Assembly: GCF_019218285.1 (NCBI RefSeq)
Contig: NZ_JAHUZG010000001.1
Coordinates: forward strand, 744,001 to 808,000
From: Antarctobacter sediminis
GTDB taxonomy: Bacteria; Pseudomonadota; Alphaproteobacteria; Rhodobacterales; Rhodobacteraceae
Direction: 5' to 3'
Length of the DNA stretch: 64,000 nt
The position numbers and the translations under genes were made by a program. The notes under the pieces were generated by a model that saw only the letters and a program-made list of their open reading frames with translations, was not told where the DNA came from and made no database searches. Below, one piece after another: positions 37,931 through 47,706 of this stretch; positions within the stretch are counted from its first letter, which is position 1; each line of letters opens with the position of its first letter.

Positions 37931-38712
37931 TTGATAAAGGTGGACAACCTGCACCGTCATTTCGGTGCCTTCCGAGCCGTTGATGGAGCTTCGCTGGAGA
38001 TCGCCAAAGGGTCGATCACCGGGCTGGTGGGCCCCAACGGCGCGGGCAAGACGACGCTGTTCAACGTGATCGCGGGCGCGCTGCCTCCGACCTCGGGCAC
38101 TGTCATCATGGACGGCGAGGACATCACCGGACTGCCGCCGCATGAACTGTTTCACAAGGGACTGCTGCGGACGTTCCAGATCGCGCATGAATTCCACTCG
38201 ATGACCTGCCGCGAAAACCTGATGATGGTCCCCGGCGGCCAATCGGGCGAGTCGCTGTGGAACACGTGGTTCGGGCGCAAGCGCATCGCCGAGGAGGAAC
38301 GCGCGCTAAAGGCCAAGGCCGACGAGGTGCTGGACTTCCTGACCATCTCGCATCTGGCCGATCACCCGGCGGGCGCGATTTCAGGCGGTCAGAAAAAGCT
38401 GCTGGAACTGGGCCGCACCATGATGGTCGACGCCAAGATCGTCTTTCTCGACGAGGTCGGCGCGGGTGTGAACCGAACCCTTCTGAACACCATCGCCGAC
38501 ACGATCGTTCGCCTCAACCAAGAGCGGAACTACACCTTCTGCGTGATCGAACACGACATGGATTTCATCGGCCGCATCTGCGACCCGGTCATCGTCATGG
38601 CCGAGGGCAAGAAACTGGCCGAAGGCACGCTGGACGAGATCAAGGCCAATGAGCAGGTCATCGAGGCCTATCTGGGCACGGGTCTGAAAAACAAGGACCA
38701 GGTGGCACAGGC

Positions 38713-38716
<4 letters not shown>
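37931..38716 (+). CDS. LivG-type ABC transporter ATP-binding protein
   Basis: This 261-residue ATPase of the LivG type has Walker A GPNGAGKTT, the LivG-specific insert around LLRTFQIAHEFHSMTCRENL, signature ISGGQKKLLELGR and Walker B IVFLDEVGAGVNR. The start is TTG at 37931, behind AGGGGG with suitable spacing, giving MIKVDNLHRHFGAF; GTG at 37940 is a possible alternative. It overlaps the next ATPase gene (ATGA). Confidence 0.9.
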
Positions 38717-39540
<824 letters not shown>

Positions 39541-39543
39541 CCC

Positions 39544-39909
39544 GTGCGACCCATGGATCACGCGATGCTGGGGATGTTGGTGCTGGGCACCCCGGCAACA
39601 GCCGCCGTGCAGGCATATGCCTGCACGCTGTCGCGGGACGAGGCGCGGATCGACCTGCGCTTTGACCTCGACCCGGCCAGCTTTTCGCCCGCACTGGACA
39701 GTCGTGAGCCGCCCCGGCGTCGCGTCAGTCGTGTCACACTTTCGGACGGGCGCGGCTTTGAGGCCGAGGCCATACTGGGTCAGGACGGCAGCCGCGGCTT
39801 CTGGGCGGACAGCGAGAACATGCTGCTGACGGTGGCCGCCGATGGCACCGCCCGTCTGAGTGACGCCGCCAAGACACCCTGGCAGGGCCAATGCAAGGAG
39901 ATCGACTGA
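39544..39909 (+). CDS. Small probable secreted protein within the ABC cassette (first)
   Basis: This 121-residue protein has a hydrophobic N-terminus (HAMLGMLVLGTPATAAVQA) that looks like a signal peptide, followed by a strand-rich domain (ARIDLRFDLDPASFSPAL, VSRVTLSDGRGFEAEAIL, NMLLTVAADG). Two cysteines, near residue 27 and near the C-terminus, could form a disulfide. The GTG start at 39544 lies 3 bases after the LivF stop. I do not recognise a family. Its stop overlaps the next start (TGATG), so it is clearly co-expressed with the transporter. Confidence 0.65.
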   Translation: MRPMDHAMLGMLVLGTPATAAVQAYACTLSRDEARIDLRFDLDPASFSPALDSREPPRRRVSRVTLSDGRGFEAEAILGQDGSRGFWADSENMLLTVAADGTARLSDAAKTPWQGQCKEID

Positions 39910-40298
39910 TGTGGAAGACCACTCTGGCAATCGGCATGACCCTTGCAGCGACCGTGCCGGCGCTTATGGCGCAGACCATCGAACAGCCGGGCGCGGCGTT
40001 GATGGCTTGCGAATACTCGGTGGAATGCCTTGACGAAGAGGCCTGCACCTTTGCGCAATTCGGTCATGACGTCACCCTGCCCGAACAGATGCCCGGCGAG
40101 GCGGTTCTGGACCTTGGGACCGGCCCGGCAAAAGGCACGGCGCAGGTTTTGAACGGCGTTCTTGTCATCATGGCACATGACCAATACGGCAGCTATCTGC
40201 TCAGCCAGACCCCGGGCGGGCTGGCCAAGCTCAGCGTGCAATTCGCCGAACCGCTGACGGTTGTAACCTACCACGGCGAATGCGTGGTGACCGGATGA
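39909..40298 (+). CDS. Small probable secreted protein within the ABC cassette (second)
   Basis: This 129-residue protein has a signal peptide (MWKTTLAIGMTLAATVPALM, cut near LMA/QTI) and a short strand-rich mature domain with four cysteines: three close together (MACEYSVECLDEEACTF) and one in YHGECVVTG. The spacing suggests two disulfides. The family is not recognised, but the fold pattern resembles that of the preceding gene, and both could modify or sense the transported solute. It is coupled to its neighbour through TGATG. LivH starts 73 bp further on. Confidence 0.65.
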   Translation: MWKTTLAIGMTLAATVPALMAQTIEQPGAALMACEYSVECLDEEACTFAQFGHDVTLPEQMPGEAVLDLGTGPAKGTAQVLNGVLVIMAHDQYGSYLLSQTPGGLAKLSVQFAEPLTVVTYHGECVVTG

Positions 40299-40371
40299 GC
40301 CGGCGAACGACCAACAAGACAACAAGAGCCGCCGGGGCAACCGCGCGGCCGACCAACGAGGGCAACGACTG

Positions 40372-41382
40372 ATGGATTTTCTCAACGCCATCGTGGCGCT
40401 ATCCAACTTCGTGATCATCCCGGCCATGGCCTATGGCAGCCAGCTGGCGCTTGGCGCGCTGGGGGTCACGCTGATTTATGGCATCTTGCGGTTCTCGAAC
40501 TTTGCCCATGGCGACACCATGGCTTTCGGGACGATGATCGTGATCCTGTTCACTTGGCTGTTCCAGTCCTGGGGCATCAGCCTGGGCCCGCTGCCCACGG
40601 CGCTGTTGGCGATCCCCTTCGGCATCGCTGGTACTGCGGCGCTGGTGTTGCTGACGGACCGGGGGGTCTATCGCTTCTATCGTGGGCAAAAGGCCAAACC
40701 GGTGGTCTATGTGATCGTGTCGATCGGGGTGATGTTCATCTATAACGGGCTGACGCGCTTTATCCTTGGCGCCGATGACCAACGGTTCGCCGATGGCGAA
40801 CGCTTCATCATTTCGGCCCGCGAATTTAAGAACCTCACCGGTCTGGACGAGGGTCTGGGCCTTAAGACAACGCAGGGTCTGACCGTGGTCACAGCGGTGA
40901 TCGTCGTGGCGCTGTTGTTCTGGTTCCTGAACCGCACGCGCACCGGCAAATCCATGCGCGCCTATTCCGACAATGAGGATCTGGCCCTGCTGTCGGGGAT
41001 CAACCCGGAACGGGTTGTCATGGTGACATGGCTGATTGTGGCCGCGCTGATCACCATTGCAGGCACGCTTTACGGTTTGGACAAGAGCTATAAGCCGTTC
41101 ACTTACTTCCAGCTTCTGCTGCCGATCTTTGCCGCCGCCATCGTCGGCGGTCTGGGCAGCCCGCTGGGCGCCATCGCGGGCGGCTTTGTCATCGCCTTTT
41201 CCGAGGTGGCGATCACATATGCGTGGAAAAAGGTCCTGACCTACATGATGCCAGAGTCGCTGGAACCGTCCGGTCTCGTGCAACTTATGGCCACGGAATA
41301 CAAGTTCGCGGTCAGCTTCATGATCCTCGTGGTGGTGCTGTTGTTCAAACCCACGGGCCTGTTCAAGGGGAAATCGGTATGA
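40372..41382 (+). CDS. LivH-type ABC transporter permease
   Basis: This 336-residue permease of the LivH type has about eight or nine helices. It begins NAIVALSNFVIIPAMAYGSQLALGALG and has the EAA-like loop around MRAYSDNEDLALLSGINPERV and GGLGSPLGAIAGGFVIAFSE. It pairs with LivM as the membrane channel. Its stop overlaps the LivM start (ATGA). Confidence 0.9.
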   Translation: MDFLNAIVALSNFVIIPAMAYGSQLALGALGVTLIYGILRFSNFAHGDTMAFGTMIVILFTWLFQSWGISLGPLPTALLAIPFGIAGTAALVLLTDRGVYRFYRGQKAKPVVYVIVSIGVMFIYNGLTRFILGADDQRFADGERFIISAREFKNLTGLDEGLGLKTTQGLTVVTAVIVVALLFWFLNRTRTGKSMRAYSDNEDLALLSGINPERVVMVTWLIVAALITIAGTLYGLDKSYKPFTYFQLLLPIFAAAIVGGLGSPLGAIAGGFVIAFSEVAITYAWKKVLTYMMPESLEPSGLVQLMATEYKFAVSFMILVVVLLFKPTGLFKGKSV

Positions 41383-42671
41383 GCCATCAGATCCGTACTC
41401 TGGCGCTTTTCGCGCTTGTCGCCGCGCTTATCCTTGGCACCGGCCTGATGCAGGGCTGGGACCTTGCGCTGGTCATCCTGAACATGGGCCTGATCAGCGC
41501 GATCATGTCGCTGGGCGTAAACCTGCAATGGGGCATCGCCGGGCTGTTCAACGTCGGCGTCATGGGGTTTGTCGCGCTTGGCGGCATGGCCGTGGTGCTG
41601 ACATCGGTTCCGCCCGTCCAAGAGGCCTGGGCCGCCGGTGGCGCGCGTGCCCTGCTGGCGCTGGTGCTTGGCGCGGGCACCGTGGTGGCCACCGTTCTGG
41701 CATGGAAGAAGACCCGCAACCGTTACCTTGCTGCCGCGATCCTGATCGTGGGTTTTGTCCTTTACCGGCTGGTGCGCGATCCGGCGGTGGATGCCATCGA
41801 GGCGGTCAACCCGGCGGGCACTGGCTTCCTTGGTGGGCTTGGCCTGCCGGTGGTGCTAGCCTGGGCCGTGGGTGGCCTTCTGGCGGCCGGTGGCGCATGG
41901 ATCATCGGCAAGACGGCGCTTGGCCTGCGGTCCGATTATCTTGCCATCGCGACACTGGGTATTTCCGAGATCATCATTGCCATCATGAAGAACGAGGAAT
42001 GGCTGACCCGGGGCGTCAAGAACGTGTCCGGCCTGCCGCGCCCGGTGCCCGATGCCATTGACCTGCAAAACGACCCATCCTTCGTGGAACGGGCGGCGGG
42101 TTTCGGGCTGGACGCCACTTCGGCCTCGACCCTTTACATCAAGATCAGCTACGGCCTTATGTTCGCCGTTGTGCTGGTGGTGCTGCTGGTGCTGGCCCAG
42201 ATGGCGCTGAACTCGCCTTGGGGCCGCATGATGCGCGCGATCCGCGACAATGAAACCTCGTCGCGGGCGATGGGCAAGGACGTGACTTTCCGCCATCTGC
42301 AAGTATTCATCCTTGGCTCGGCGATCTGCGGCATTGCCGGTGCCATGATGACCACGCTGGACGGCCAGTTGATCCCGACCTCGTACCAGCCTCTGCGCTA
42401 CACCTTCCTTATCTGGGTTATGGTGATCGTCGGCGGATCGGGCAACAACCTTGGCGCGGTTCTGGGCGGCTTCCTGATCTGGTTCCTTTGGGTGCAGGTC
42501 GAAGTGCTGGGCCCCGGCGTCATGACATGGATCACCAGCTGGTTGCCGGATGAATCCGGTCTGAAGGCGCACCTCCTGAACAGCGTGCAGCACATGCGCC
42601 TGCTGACCATGGGTGTGATCCTGTTGCTGGTGCTGCGCTTCTCGCCGCGCGGGCTGTTGCCGGAACGGTAA
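41379..42671 (+). CDS. LivM-type ABC transporter permease
   Basis: This 430-residue permease of the LivM type starts MSHQIRTLALFALVAALILG, with NLQWGIAGLFNVGVMGFVALG and the conserved cytoplasmic loop MMRAIRDNETSSRAMGKDV. It has a longer middle section than typical LivM (an extra pair of helices at about 85-170). The start at 41379 overlaps the LivH stop; the longer upstream frame is inside LivH. A terminator follows at 42696. Confidence 0.9.
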   Translation: MSHQIRTLALFALVAALILGTGLMQGWDLALVILNMGLISAIMSLGVNLQWGIAGLFNVGVMGFVALGGMAVVLTSVPPVQEAWAAGGARALLALVLGAGTVVATVLAWKKTRNRYLAAAILIVGFVLYRLVRDPAVDAIEAVNPAGTGFLGGLGLPVVLAWAVGGLLAAGGAWIIGKTALGLRSDYLAIATLGISEIIIAIMKNEEWLTRGVKNVSGLPRPVPDAIDLQNDPSFVERAAGFGLDATSASTLYIKISYGLMFAVVLVVLLVLAQMALNSPWGRMMRAIRDNETSSRAMGKDVTFRHLQVFILGSAICGIAGAMMTTLDGQLIPTSYQPLRYTFLIWVMVIVGGSGNNLGAVLGGFLIWFLWVQVEVLGPGVMTWITSWLPDESGLKAHLLNSVQHMRLLTMGVILLLVLRFSPRGLLPER

Positions 42672-42695
42672 TTTACAACCCGCCAGCGAAACGAC

Positions 42696-42729
42696 AAAGG
42701 CCCGCACCATCGTGGCGCGGGCCTTTGCT
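42696..42729 (+). terminator. Rho-independent terminator after livM
   Basis: AAAGGCCCGC (42696-42705) pairs with GCGGGCCTTT (42717-42726) around a loop of about 11 bases, with the T residues inside the 3' arm. It ends the ABC cassette. Confidence 0.75.
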
Positions 42730-42844
42730 GTTATGGTTCCGCAACACAGGACCAAAGTCGTATGGGCTGCGGCAGCCTGCCCTCTTCCGAAATGTAACGG
42801 AAAAGATACATTGCATACTTGGCAAAAACGAAGGGGTGACCAAG

Positions 42845-43078
42845 ATGGACTGGCACGAGCTTTCAGCCAACTGGGACAACATGTTCGGCAAACTCAAGCG
42901 CCGTTTCCCGGCGATTGACCGCAGCAGCCTGTCCGAGGCGCCGCGCGACTGCCGGGTCCTGACCCAGCATATCGCCGACATGCATGAACTGACGCCGAAC
43001 GAGGCCCGCGATGCCTTGCAGGATTTTCTGCACCTCGAAGATCTGGCCCGGCGGGCGTCGGAACTGTCCAGCCAATAG
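42845..43078 (+). CDS. Small CsbD-like protein
   Basis: This 77-residue hydrophilic protein begins MDWHELSANWDNMFGKLKRR, which resembles the start of CsbD-family stress proteins; the remainder (ITQHIADMHELTPNEARDALQ-like) is helical. The ATG at 42845 follows GAAGGGG. The same frame is open further upstream but through the livM terminator, so the shorter form is chosen. The function is unknown, with a general stress role suggested only by weak resemblance. Convergent with the XRE/cupin regulator (15-bp gap). Confidence 0.6.
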   Translation: MDWHELSANWDNMFGKLKRRFPAIDRSSLSEAPRDCRVLTQHIADMHELTPNEARDALQDFLHLEDLARRASELSSQ

Positions 43079-43093
43079 GCCAGTGGCCCGGGA

Positions 43094-43714
43094 TCAGGCC
43101 AACGACGTCACCCAGAGGATCGTCGCATCCTCGGGGGACACGGAAATCACGTTGTGCCCCATGGTGGCGTCGTAATAGGCGCTGTCGCCGCGCTTCATTT
43201 CGATAGGTTCGTAAAACTCGGTGTACAGCGTGACGACACCCGTCAGGACAAAGAGGAATTCCTCGCCGTCGTGGCGCACCCAGCCGTCGAACTCTTCCAT
43301 GCTGCGCGCACGGACACGCGCGCGATACGGCAGCATTTTCTTGCGTGTCAGGCTTTCGGCCAGCAACTCGTGCTCATAGGTCGCCGTTGCGTGGCTTTGT
43401 CCGTCCCCGGCGCGGGTCACCGCCATGCGTCCGTTGACCTTTTCCTGCTGCGGCGGCGTGAACAGCTGCGGCACAGAGATCTCCAACCCGACGGCCAGTT
43501 TCTTGAGCGCGTCATAGGTGGGCGACATCTGCCCGTTTTCGATCTTGGACAGCGTTGACCGGGCCAGACCCGCCTGCCGCGCGGCCTGTTCCAGCGTCCA
43601 GTTGCGTTCCTTGCGCAGCTCACGCACCCGCTGACCAAGGTCAAGCGGTTCGGCATGCGGGGTTTCGCCACCTTCGCGGGCGATGCGGATCAGGGATTTC
43701 GGGTCTTTGGACAT
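43094..43714 (-). CDS. XRE-family regulator with C-terminal cupin domain
   Basis: This 206-residue regulator has an XRE helix-turn-helix (about 28-82) with LEQAARQAGLARSTLSKIENG, and a cupin-2 domain (about 125-205) with EFLFVLTGVVTLYTEFYEPIEMKRGDSAYYD and MGHNVIS. Such regulators bind a small ligand in the cupin barrel. It is divergent from the acyl-CoA synthetase-like gene, 81 bp away, and most likely controls it. Confidence 0.88.
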   Translation of the reverse strand: MSKDPKSLIRIAREGGETPHAEPLDLGQRVRELRKERNWTLEQAARQAGLARSTLSKIENGQMSPTYDALKKLAVGLEISVPQLFTPPQQEKVNGRMAVTRAGDGQSHATATYEHELLAESLTRKKMLPYRARVRARSMEEFDGWVRHDGEEFLFVLTGVVTLYTEFYEPIEMKRGDSAYYDATMGHNVISVSPEDATILWVTSLA

Positions 43715-43795
43715 GGGGATTGGCTATAGGCCGCAGGGGGCGACCTTGCAAGCGTCCCCCTTGCAGCTTTGGGCCGCGCGGTCTAGCTGACTTGC

Positions 43796-45316
43796 ATGAA
43801 TTCGACCGTCTCGCTTTTCGACGAAGGGCCCTTTGCGCCCTGCCCCGCGCCTTTCAACCTCGCGGCCCATGTTCTGCGCGCCGGAGAGGCGGCCCCGGAC
43901 AAGATCGCCCTGTCGGTGGTGCGCCCATCCGGCGCACAGCGCTGGTCCTATGGGCGGCTGATCGCGGCGGTGCGCGGCACGGCAACCGGCCTGCGCGAGG
44001 CGGGCATGGTTCCCGGTGACATCCTGCTGATGCGGCTGGGAAATACCGTCGACTTTCCGATCGCCTATCTTGGGGCGATTGCTGCCGGGGTGATCCCGGT
44101 GCCGACCTCGTCACAGTTGACCGCGCCGGAAGTGGCCGGGATCATCGCGCATCTTGCGCCAAAGGCCATCCTTCGTGCGGAAAAGGTCGCTTGCCCGGAC
44201 ACCGATCTGCCGGTGTACGGCCCCGAAACCTATGAGGCGTGGCACGATCTGCCGCCTGCGGACTATGAAATGGGGGACCCGGACAGGCTTGCCTATATCA
44301 TCTATACCTCCGGCACCTCTGGCACGCCGCGCGCCGTGGGACACGCGCATCGCGCTATCTGGGCGCGGCAGATGATGATGGACGGCTGGTATGGCCTGAC
44401 CGCCGATGATCGCCTGTTGCACGCGGGTGCCTTTAACTGGACCTATACGCTGGGCACAGGCCTGATGGACCCATGGACACGCGGCGCTACGGCCCTGATC
44501 CCGGCCGCCGGGACCGATCCGGCACAGTTTGCCTTGTTGATGAAACGGTTCGAGGCGACGATCTTTGCCGCCGCGCCCGGGGTTTTCCGCCAAGTGCTGA
44601 AATACCCGGTCCCCCAGATGCCCGCCCTGCGTCACGCCCTTGCGGCGGGCGAAAAGCTGTCCGAGGCACTGCGCGCCCGCTGGCGCGACAGCGTCGGCAC
44701 CGAGATCTACGAAGCCTTCGGCATGTCCGAATGTTCCACCTTCATTTCCTCGGCGCCCGAACGACCGGCGAAACCGGGCACGCTCGGCCGGCCTCAGGCC
44801 GGGCGCCGCGTGGCCATCCTTGGGCCGGATGGCATCCCGGTGCCCACCGGACAGGAAGGTGTCATCGCGCTGAACCGGCACGACCCGGGCCTGATGCTGC
44901 GATACGTCGGCGCGCCCGAAGCAACCGCCGGGAAATTCAACGGCGACTGGTATCTGACCGGCGATCAGGGCGCGATGGATGCCGAAGGTCATGTCACCTA
45001 CCTTGGCCGCGGCGACGACATGATGAATGCCGGTGGCTACCGGGTTTCCCCGCTCGAGGTCGAGGCCGCGCTGGCCGGTCTGCCCGGCGTCACCGAACTG
45101 GCCGTGACCGATATTGCCGTGAAAGAAGACGTGCGCATCATCGCCGCCTTTTATACCGCCGAAGACGAACAGGACGAAAACGCGCTGAAAGCCGCCGCCG
45201 CGGACCGCCTCGCGCGTTATAAATGTCCCAGAACCTTCATTCGCGTGGACAGCCTGCCACGCAATCCGAACGGCAAACTGCAACGCAACCGCCTGAAGGA
45301 TCACGTGATCGACTGA
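43796..45316 (+). CDS. AMP-forming acyl-CoA synthetase (benzoate-CoA-ligase-like)
   Basis: This 506-residue adenylate-forming enzyme has the phosphate-binding loop YTSGTSGTPRAV, the YEAFGMSECSTFIS region, WYLTGDQGAMDAEGHVTYLGR, the hinge Asp in GRGDDMMNAGGYRVSP, and the catalytic Lys near the C-terminus in RNPNGKLQRNRL. In the P-loop the usual Lys-Gly is Arg-Ala, so the loop reads TPRAV. It activates a carboxylic acid with ATP and CoA; the short length and the Met/Gly-rich pocket do not define the acid. It is likely controlled by the divergent XRE/cupin regulator. Confidence 0.85.
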   Translation: MNSTVSLFDEGPFAPCPAPFNLAAHVLRAGEAAPDKIALSVVRPSGAQRWSYGRLIAAVRGTATGLREAGMVPGDILLMRLGNTVDFPIAYLGAIAAGVIPVPTSSQLTAPEVAGIIAHLAPKAILRAEKVACPDTDLPVYGPETYEAWHDLPPADYEMGDPDRLAYIIYTSGTSGTPRAVGHAHRAIWARQMMMDGWYGLTADDRLLHAGAFNWTYTLGTGLMDPWTRGATALIPAAGTDPAQFALLMKRFEATIFAAAPGVFRQVLKYPVPQMPALRHALAAGEKLSEALRARWRDSVGTEIYEAFGMSECSTFISSAPERPAKPGTLGRPQAGRRVAILGPDGIPVPTGQEGVIALNRHDPGLMLRYVGAPEATAGKFNGDWYLTGDQGAMDAEGHVTYLGRGDDMMNAGGYRVSPLEVEAALAGLPGVTELAVTDIAVKEDVRIIAAFYTAEDEQDENALKAAAADRLARYKCPRTFIRVDSLPRNPNGKLQRNRLKDHVID

Positions 45317-45388
45317 CCGGGGCAGATTTGCCAAGACATTTCACCTCTGCCCGCCAACCGGTGTATTCAGGGCGCAAGGGAGAACTCC

Positions 45389-46033
45389 ATGATCCAACTC
45401 GACATCTTTTCCGATCCGATCTGCCCTTGGTGCTATATCGGCAAGGCCTATCTTGACCGCGCGCTGGAGGCGAACCCGGACCATCCGTTCCAGATCCGCT
45501 GGCTGCCGTTCATGCTGAACCCGGACATGCCCGCCGCTGGCATGGATCGGCGCGAATACCTTGAAACCAAGTTCGGCGGCAAGGACGGCGCGGTCCGCGC
45601 CTATCTGCCGGTCGAGGAACACGCCAAAAAGGCGGGTTTGTCGATGAATCTCGACAAGATCACCAAGACCCCCAACACCATCGACGCCCATCGTTTGATC
45701 CACTGGGCCGGGATCGAAGGGCGGCAGACGCCCATCGTATCCAGCCTGTTCCGGGCCTATTTCATCGAAGGCCGTGACATTGGCGATGCCGAGGTTCTGG
45801 CCGACGTCGCCGACGGTTGCGGTCTGGATGCCAGCCTTGTCCTGCGTCTGCTGGCCTCGCAAGAGGACCGGCGCGAGATCGTCGAACGCGACGCCGCGGC
45901 GCGTGGCATGGGCGTGAACTCTGTCCCCACATTCATCGTGGCGGGCAAACATGCGGTTCCCGGGGCGCAGCCGCCCGAATTGTGGAGCCGGGTGATCGAG
46001 GAACTGCGCACCGGGGCCGACCCCGAGGCATGA
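45389..46033 (+). CDS. DsbA-family oxidoreductase (FrnE-like)
   Basis: This 214-residue thioredoxin-fold protein starts with IFSDPICPWCYIGKAYLDRAL, holding a CPWC redox motif at about residues 12-15. It has the helical insertion of the DsbA/FrnE family and a cis-Pro loop in GVNSVPTFIVAGK. There is no signal peptide, so it is cytoplasmic. Family members are disulfide oxidoreductases or isomerases. It overlaps the downstream potassium channel gene by four bases. Confidence 0.88.
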   Translation: MIQLDIFSDPICPWCYIGKAYLDRALEANPDHPFQIRWLPFMLNPDMPAAGMDRREYLETKFGGKDGAVRAYLPVEEHAKKAGLSMNLDKITKTPNTIDAHRLIHWAGIEGRQTPIVSSLFRAYFIEGRDIGDAEVLADVADGCGLDASLVLRLLASQEDRREIVERDAAARGMGVNSVPTFIVAGKHAVPGAQPPELWSRVIEELRTGADPEA

Positions 46034-46389
46034 CCCGGCTGCGCCTTCTCACGCTGCTATTGACGCTGGTCCTGATCATCTTTGGCGGGACCGTCTTCTT
46101 TCGCCACGTTGAAGGCTGGTCCTGGCTCGATTCCTATTTCTTCACAGTCGTGACCCTGTCGACCGTGGGCTATGGCGAACTGGTGCCGCAGACGGCGATT
46201 GGCCGCATTGGCACCACGGTTTTCATCCTGCTGGGACTGGGCATTTTTGCGGTGGCCGTCCAACAATTCGGCGTCTTTGCCATGCGCAAGCGTGAAGAGC
46301 ATACCGAATGGTTGATCGCGCGGCTGGGCCACGAGGACAAGACCGTACCCCCGGCCAATGAAGATGACCCGCCGGAAGGCAAAAGCTGA
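46030..46389 (+). CDS. Small two-helix potassium-channel-type protein
   Basis: This 119-residue protein has two hydrophobic helices (about 5-24 and 58-80) flanking a pore loop with the selectivity filter TVGYG (about residues 45-49) in FFTVVTLSTVGYGEL. This is the Ion_trans_2/KcsA architecture. The C-terminal 35 residues are charged, with no RCK or cyclic-nucleotide domain. It is translationally coupled to the DsbA-like gene (ATGA), whose redox role may be unrelated. The gating signal is unknown. Confidence 0.85.
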   Translation: MTRLRLLTLLLTLVLIIFGGTVFFRHVEGWSWLDSYFFTVVTLSTVGYGELVPQTAIGRIGTTVFILLGLGIFAVAVQQFGVFAMRKREEHTEWLIARLGHEDKTVPPANEDDPPEGKS

Positions 46390-46449
46390 TCTGTTCCTCG
46401 CCTAAAACGCGTGTTAAGGCCGGGCTTTGACATTACGCGAGGTCCCCCG

Positions 46450-47697
46450 ATGCAGGCGCCCCAGGAAACCCCGGTTCACAGCGCGCCCACGGCGGAAATG
46501 CCCGGTCGGGTGGAATTGATCGCCCTCATGGCGATGCTGGCGGCGATCATCGCCTTTTCCATCGACGCCATGTTACCCGCCCTGCCCGCCATGGCGGCCG
46601 AGATGAGCCCCGACGCGCCGAACCGCGTGCAACTGGTGGTGACGATCTTTGTTTTGGGCATGGGCATCGGCACGCTGTTCACCGGCCCCCTGTCCGATTT
46701 CTTTGGCCGGAAACCGGTGGTTCTGGCCGGGACTGCACTGTATATCGCCGCCGCCGCACTGGCCGCGCAGGCCGAAAGCCTTGGCATGTTGTTGTTTGCG
46801 CGCCTGTTGCAGGGCCTTGGCGCCGCCGGTCCTCGCGTTGTGTCCATGGCGATTATCCGGGACTTGTTCGCCGGGCGGCAAATGGCGCAGATCATGTCTT
46901 TTGTCATGATGGTCTTTACGCTGGCCCCTGCCATCGCGCCGACCATCGGCGCGGCGATGGTTTCCTTCGCGGGATGGCATTCGATCTTTTGGGCCTTTGT
47001 CTTCTTTGCCGGCGTGCTCAGCCTTTGGTTGAGCGTTCGCCTGCCGGAAACCCTGCCACGCGGGGCGCGTCTTCCGTTCCGGACAGCCGACCTCTGGCAG
47101 GCGACGAAGGAAACCATGTCATACCCCGTGGTTCGCCTGTCGATCGCGGTTCAGAGCTGTGTCTTCGGCATGTTGTTCGCAACGATTTCCAGCGTGCAGC
47201 AGATCTATGAAATCAGCTTCGACAAGGGCGACTCCTTTCCCCTGTGGTTTGGTGTCGTCGCGATCCTGTCCGCCTCGGGCAGCGTTCTGAATGCCATGCT
47301 GGTGGTGCGCATTGGCATGCGCAGGCTGGTGTCGATCATGCTGGCGGTTCAGATCGTCCTCAGCGGCGGGCTCTTGTTGGTGCAACTGGCCGGTGTCAGC
47401 GGCGACGCGTTGTTCGTGATCTTTTTCATTTGGCAGTTCGGCGCCTTCTTTCAGGCGGGCATGACCATTGGCAATCTCAACGCCATGGCGATGGAACCGG
47501 TAGGCCATATCGCGGGCATGGCGGCCTCTGTCATTGGCTTCATCTCGACCGTGGCCGCCGTGGTGCTGGCCGTGCCCGTTGGGCTGATGTTCGATGGCAC
47601 CGCACTGCCCTTGGCCATCGGCGTATTGGTCTTTGCCATCGCCGGTTTGCTGTTGATGCAGGCCATGCGCCGGGCCGAGTCCCGCATGGCACCGTAG
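46450..47697 (+). CDS. MFS multidrug efflux transporter, Bcr/CflA type
   Basis: This 415-residue transporter with twelve helices belongs to the drug:H+ antiporter family. It has DAMLPALPAMAAEM in the first helix region and GPLSDFFGRKPVVLAG as the loop 2-3 signature. LLQGLGAAGPRVVSMAIIRDLF is typical of Bcr/CflA proteins. The ATG at 46450 follows a purine-rich stretch (GCGAGGTC) and avoids an improbable N-terminal tail. Substrate unknown. Confidence 0.85.
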   Translation: MQAPQETPVHSAPTAEMPGRVELIALMAMLAAIIAFSIDAMLPALPAMAAEMSPDAPNRVQLVVTIFVLGMGIGTLFTGPLSDFFGRKPVVLAGTALYIAAAALAAQAESLGMLLFARLLQGLGAAGPRVVSMAIIRDLFAGRQMAQIMSFVMMVFTLAPAIAPTIGAAMVSFAGWHSIFWAFVFFAGVLSLWLSVRLPETLPRGARLPFRTADLWQATKETMSYPVVRLSIAVQSCVFGMLFATISSVQQIYEISFDKGDSFPLWFGVVAILSASGSVLNAMLVVRIGMRRLVSIMLAVQIVLSGGLLLVQLAGVSGDALFVIFFIWQFGAFFQAGMTIGNLNAMAMEPVGHIAGMAASVIGFISTVAAVVLAVPVGLMFDGTALPLAIGVLVFAIAGLLLMQAMRRAESRMAP

Positions 47698-47706
47698 CCG
47701 GATCGG

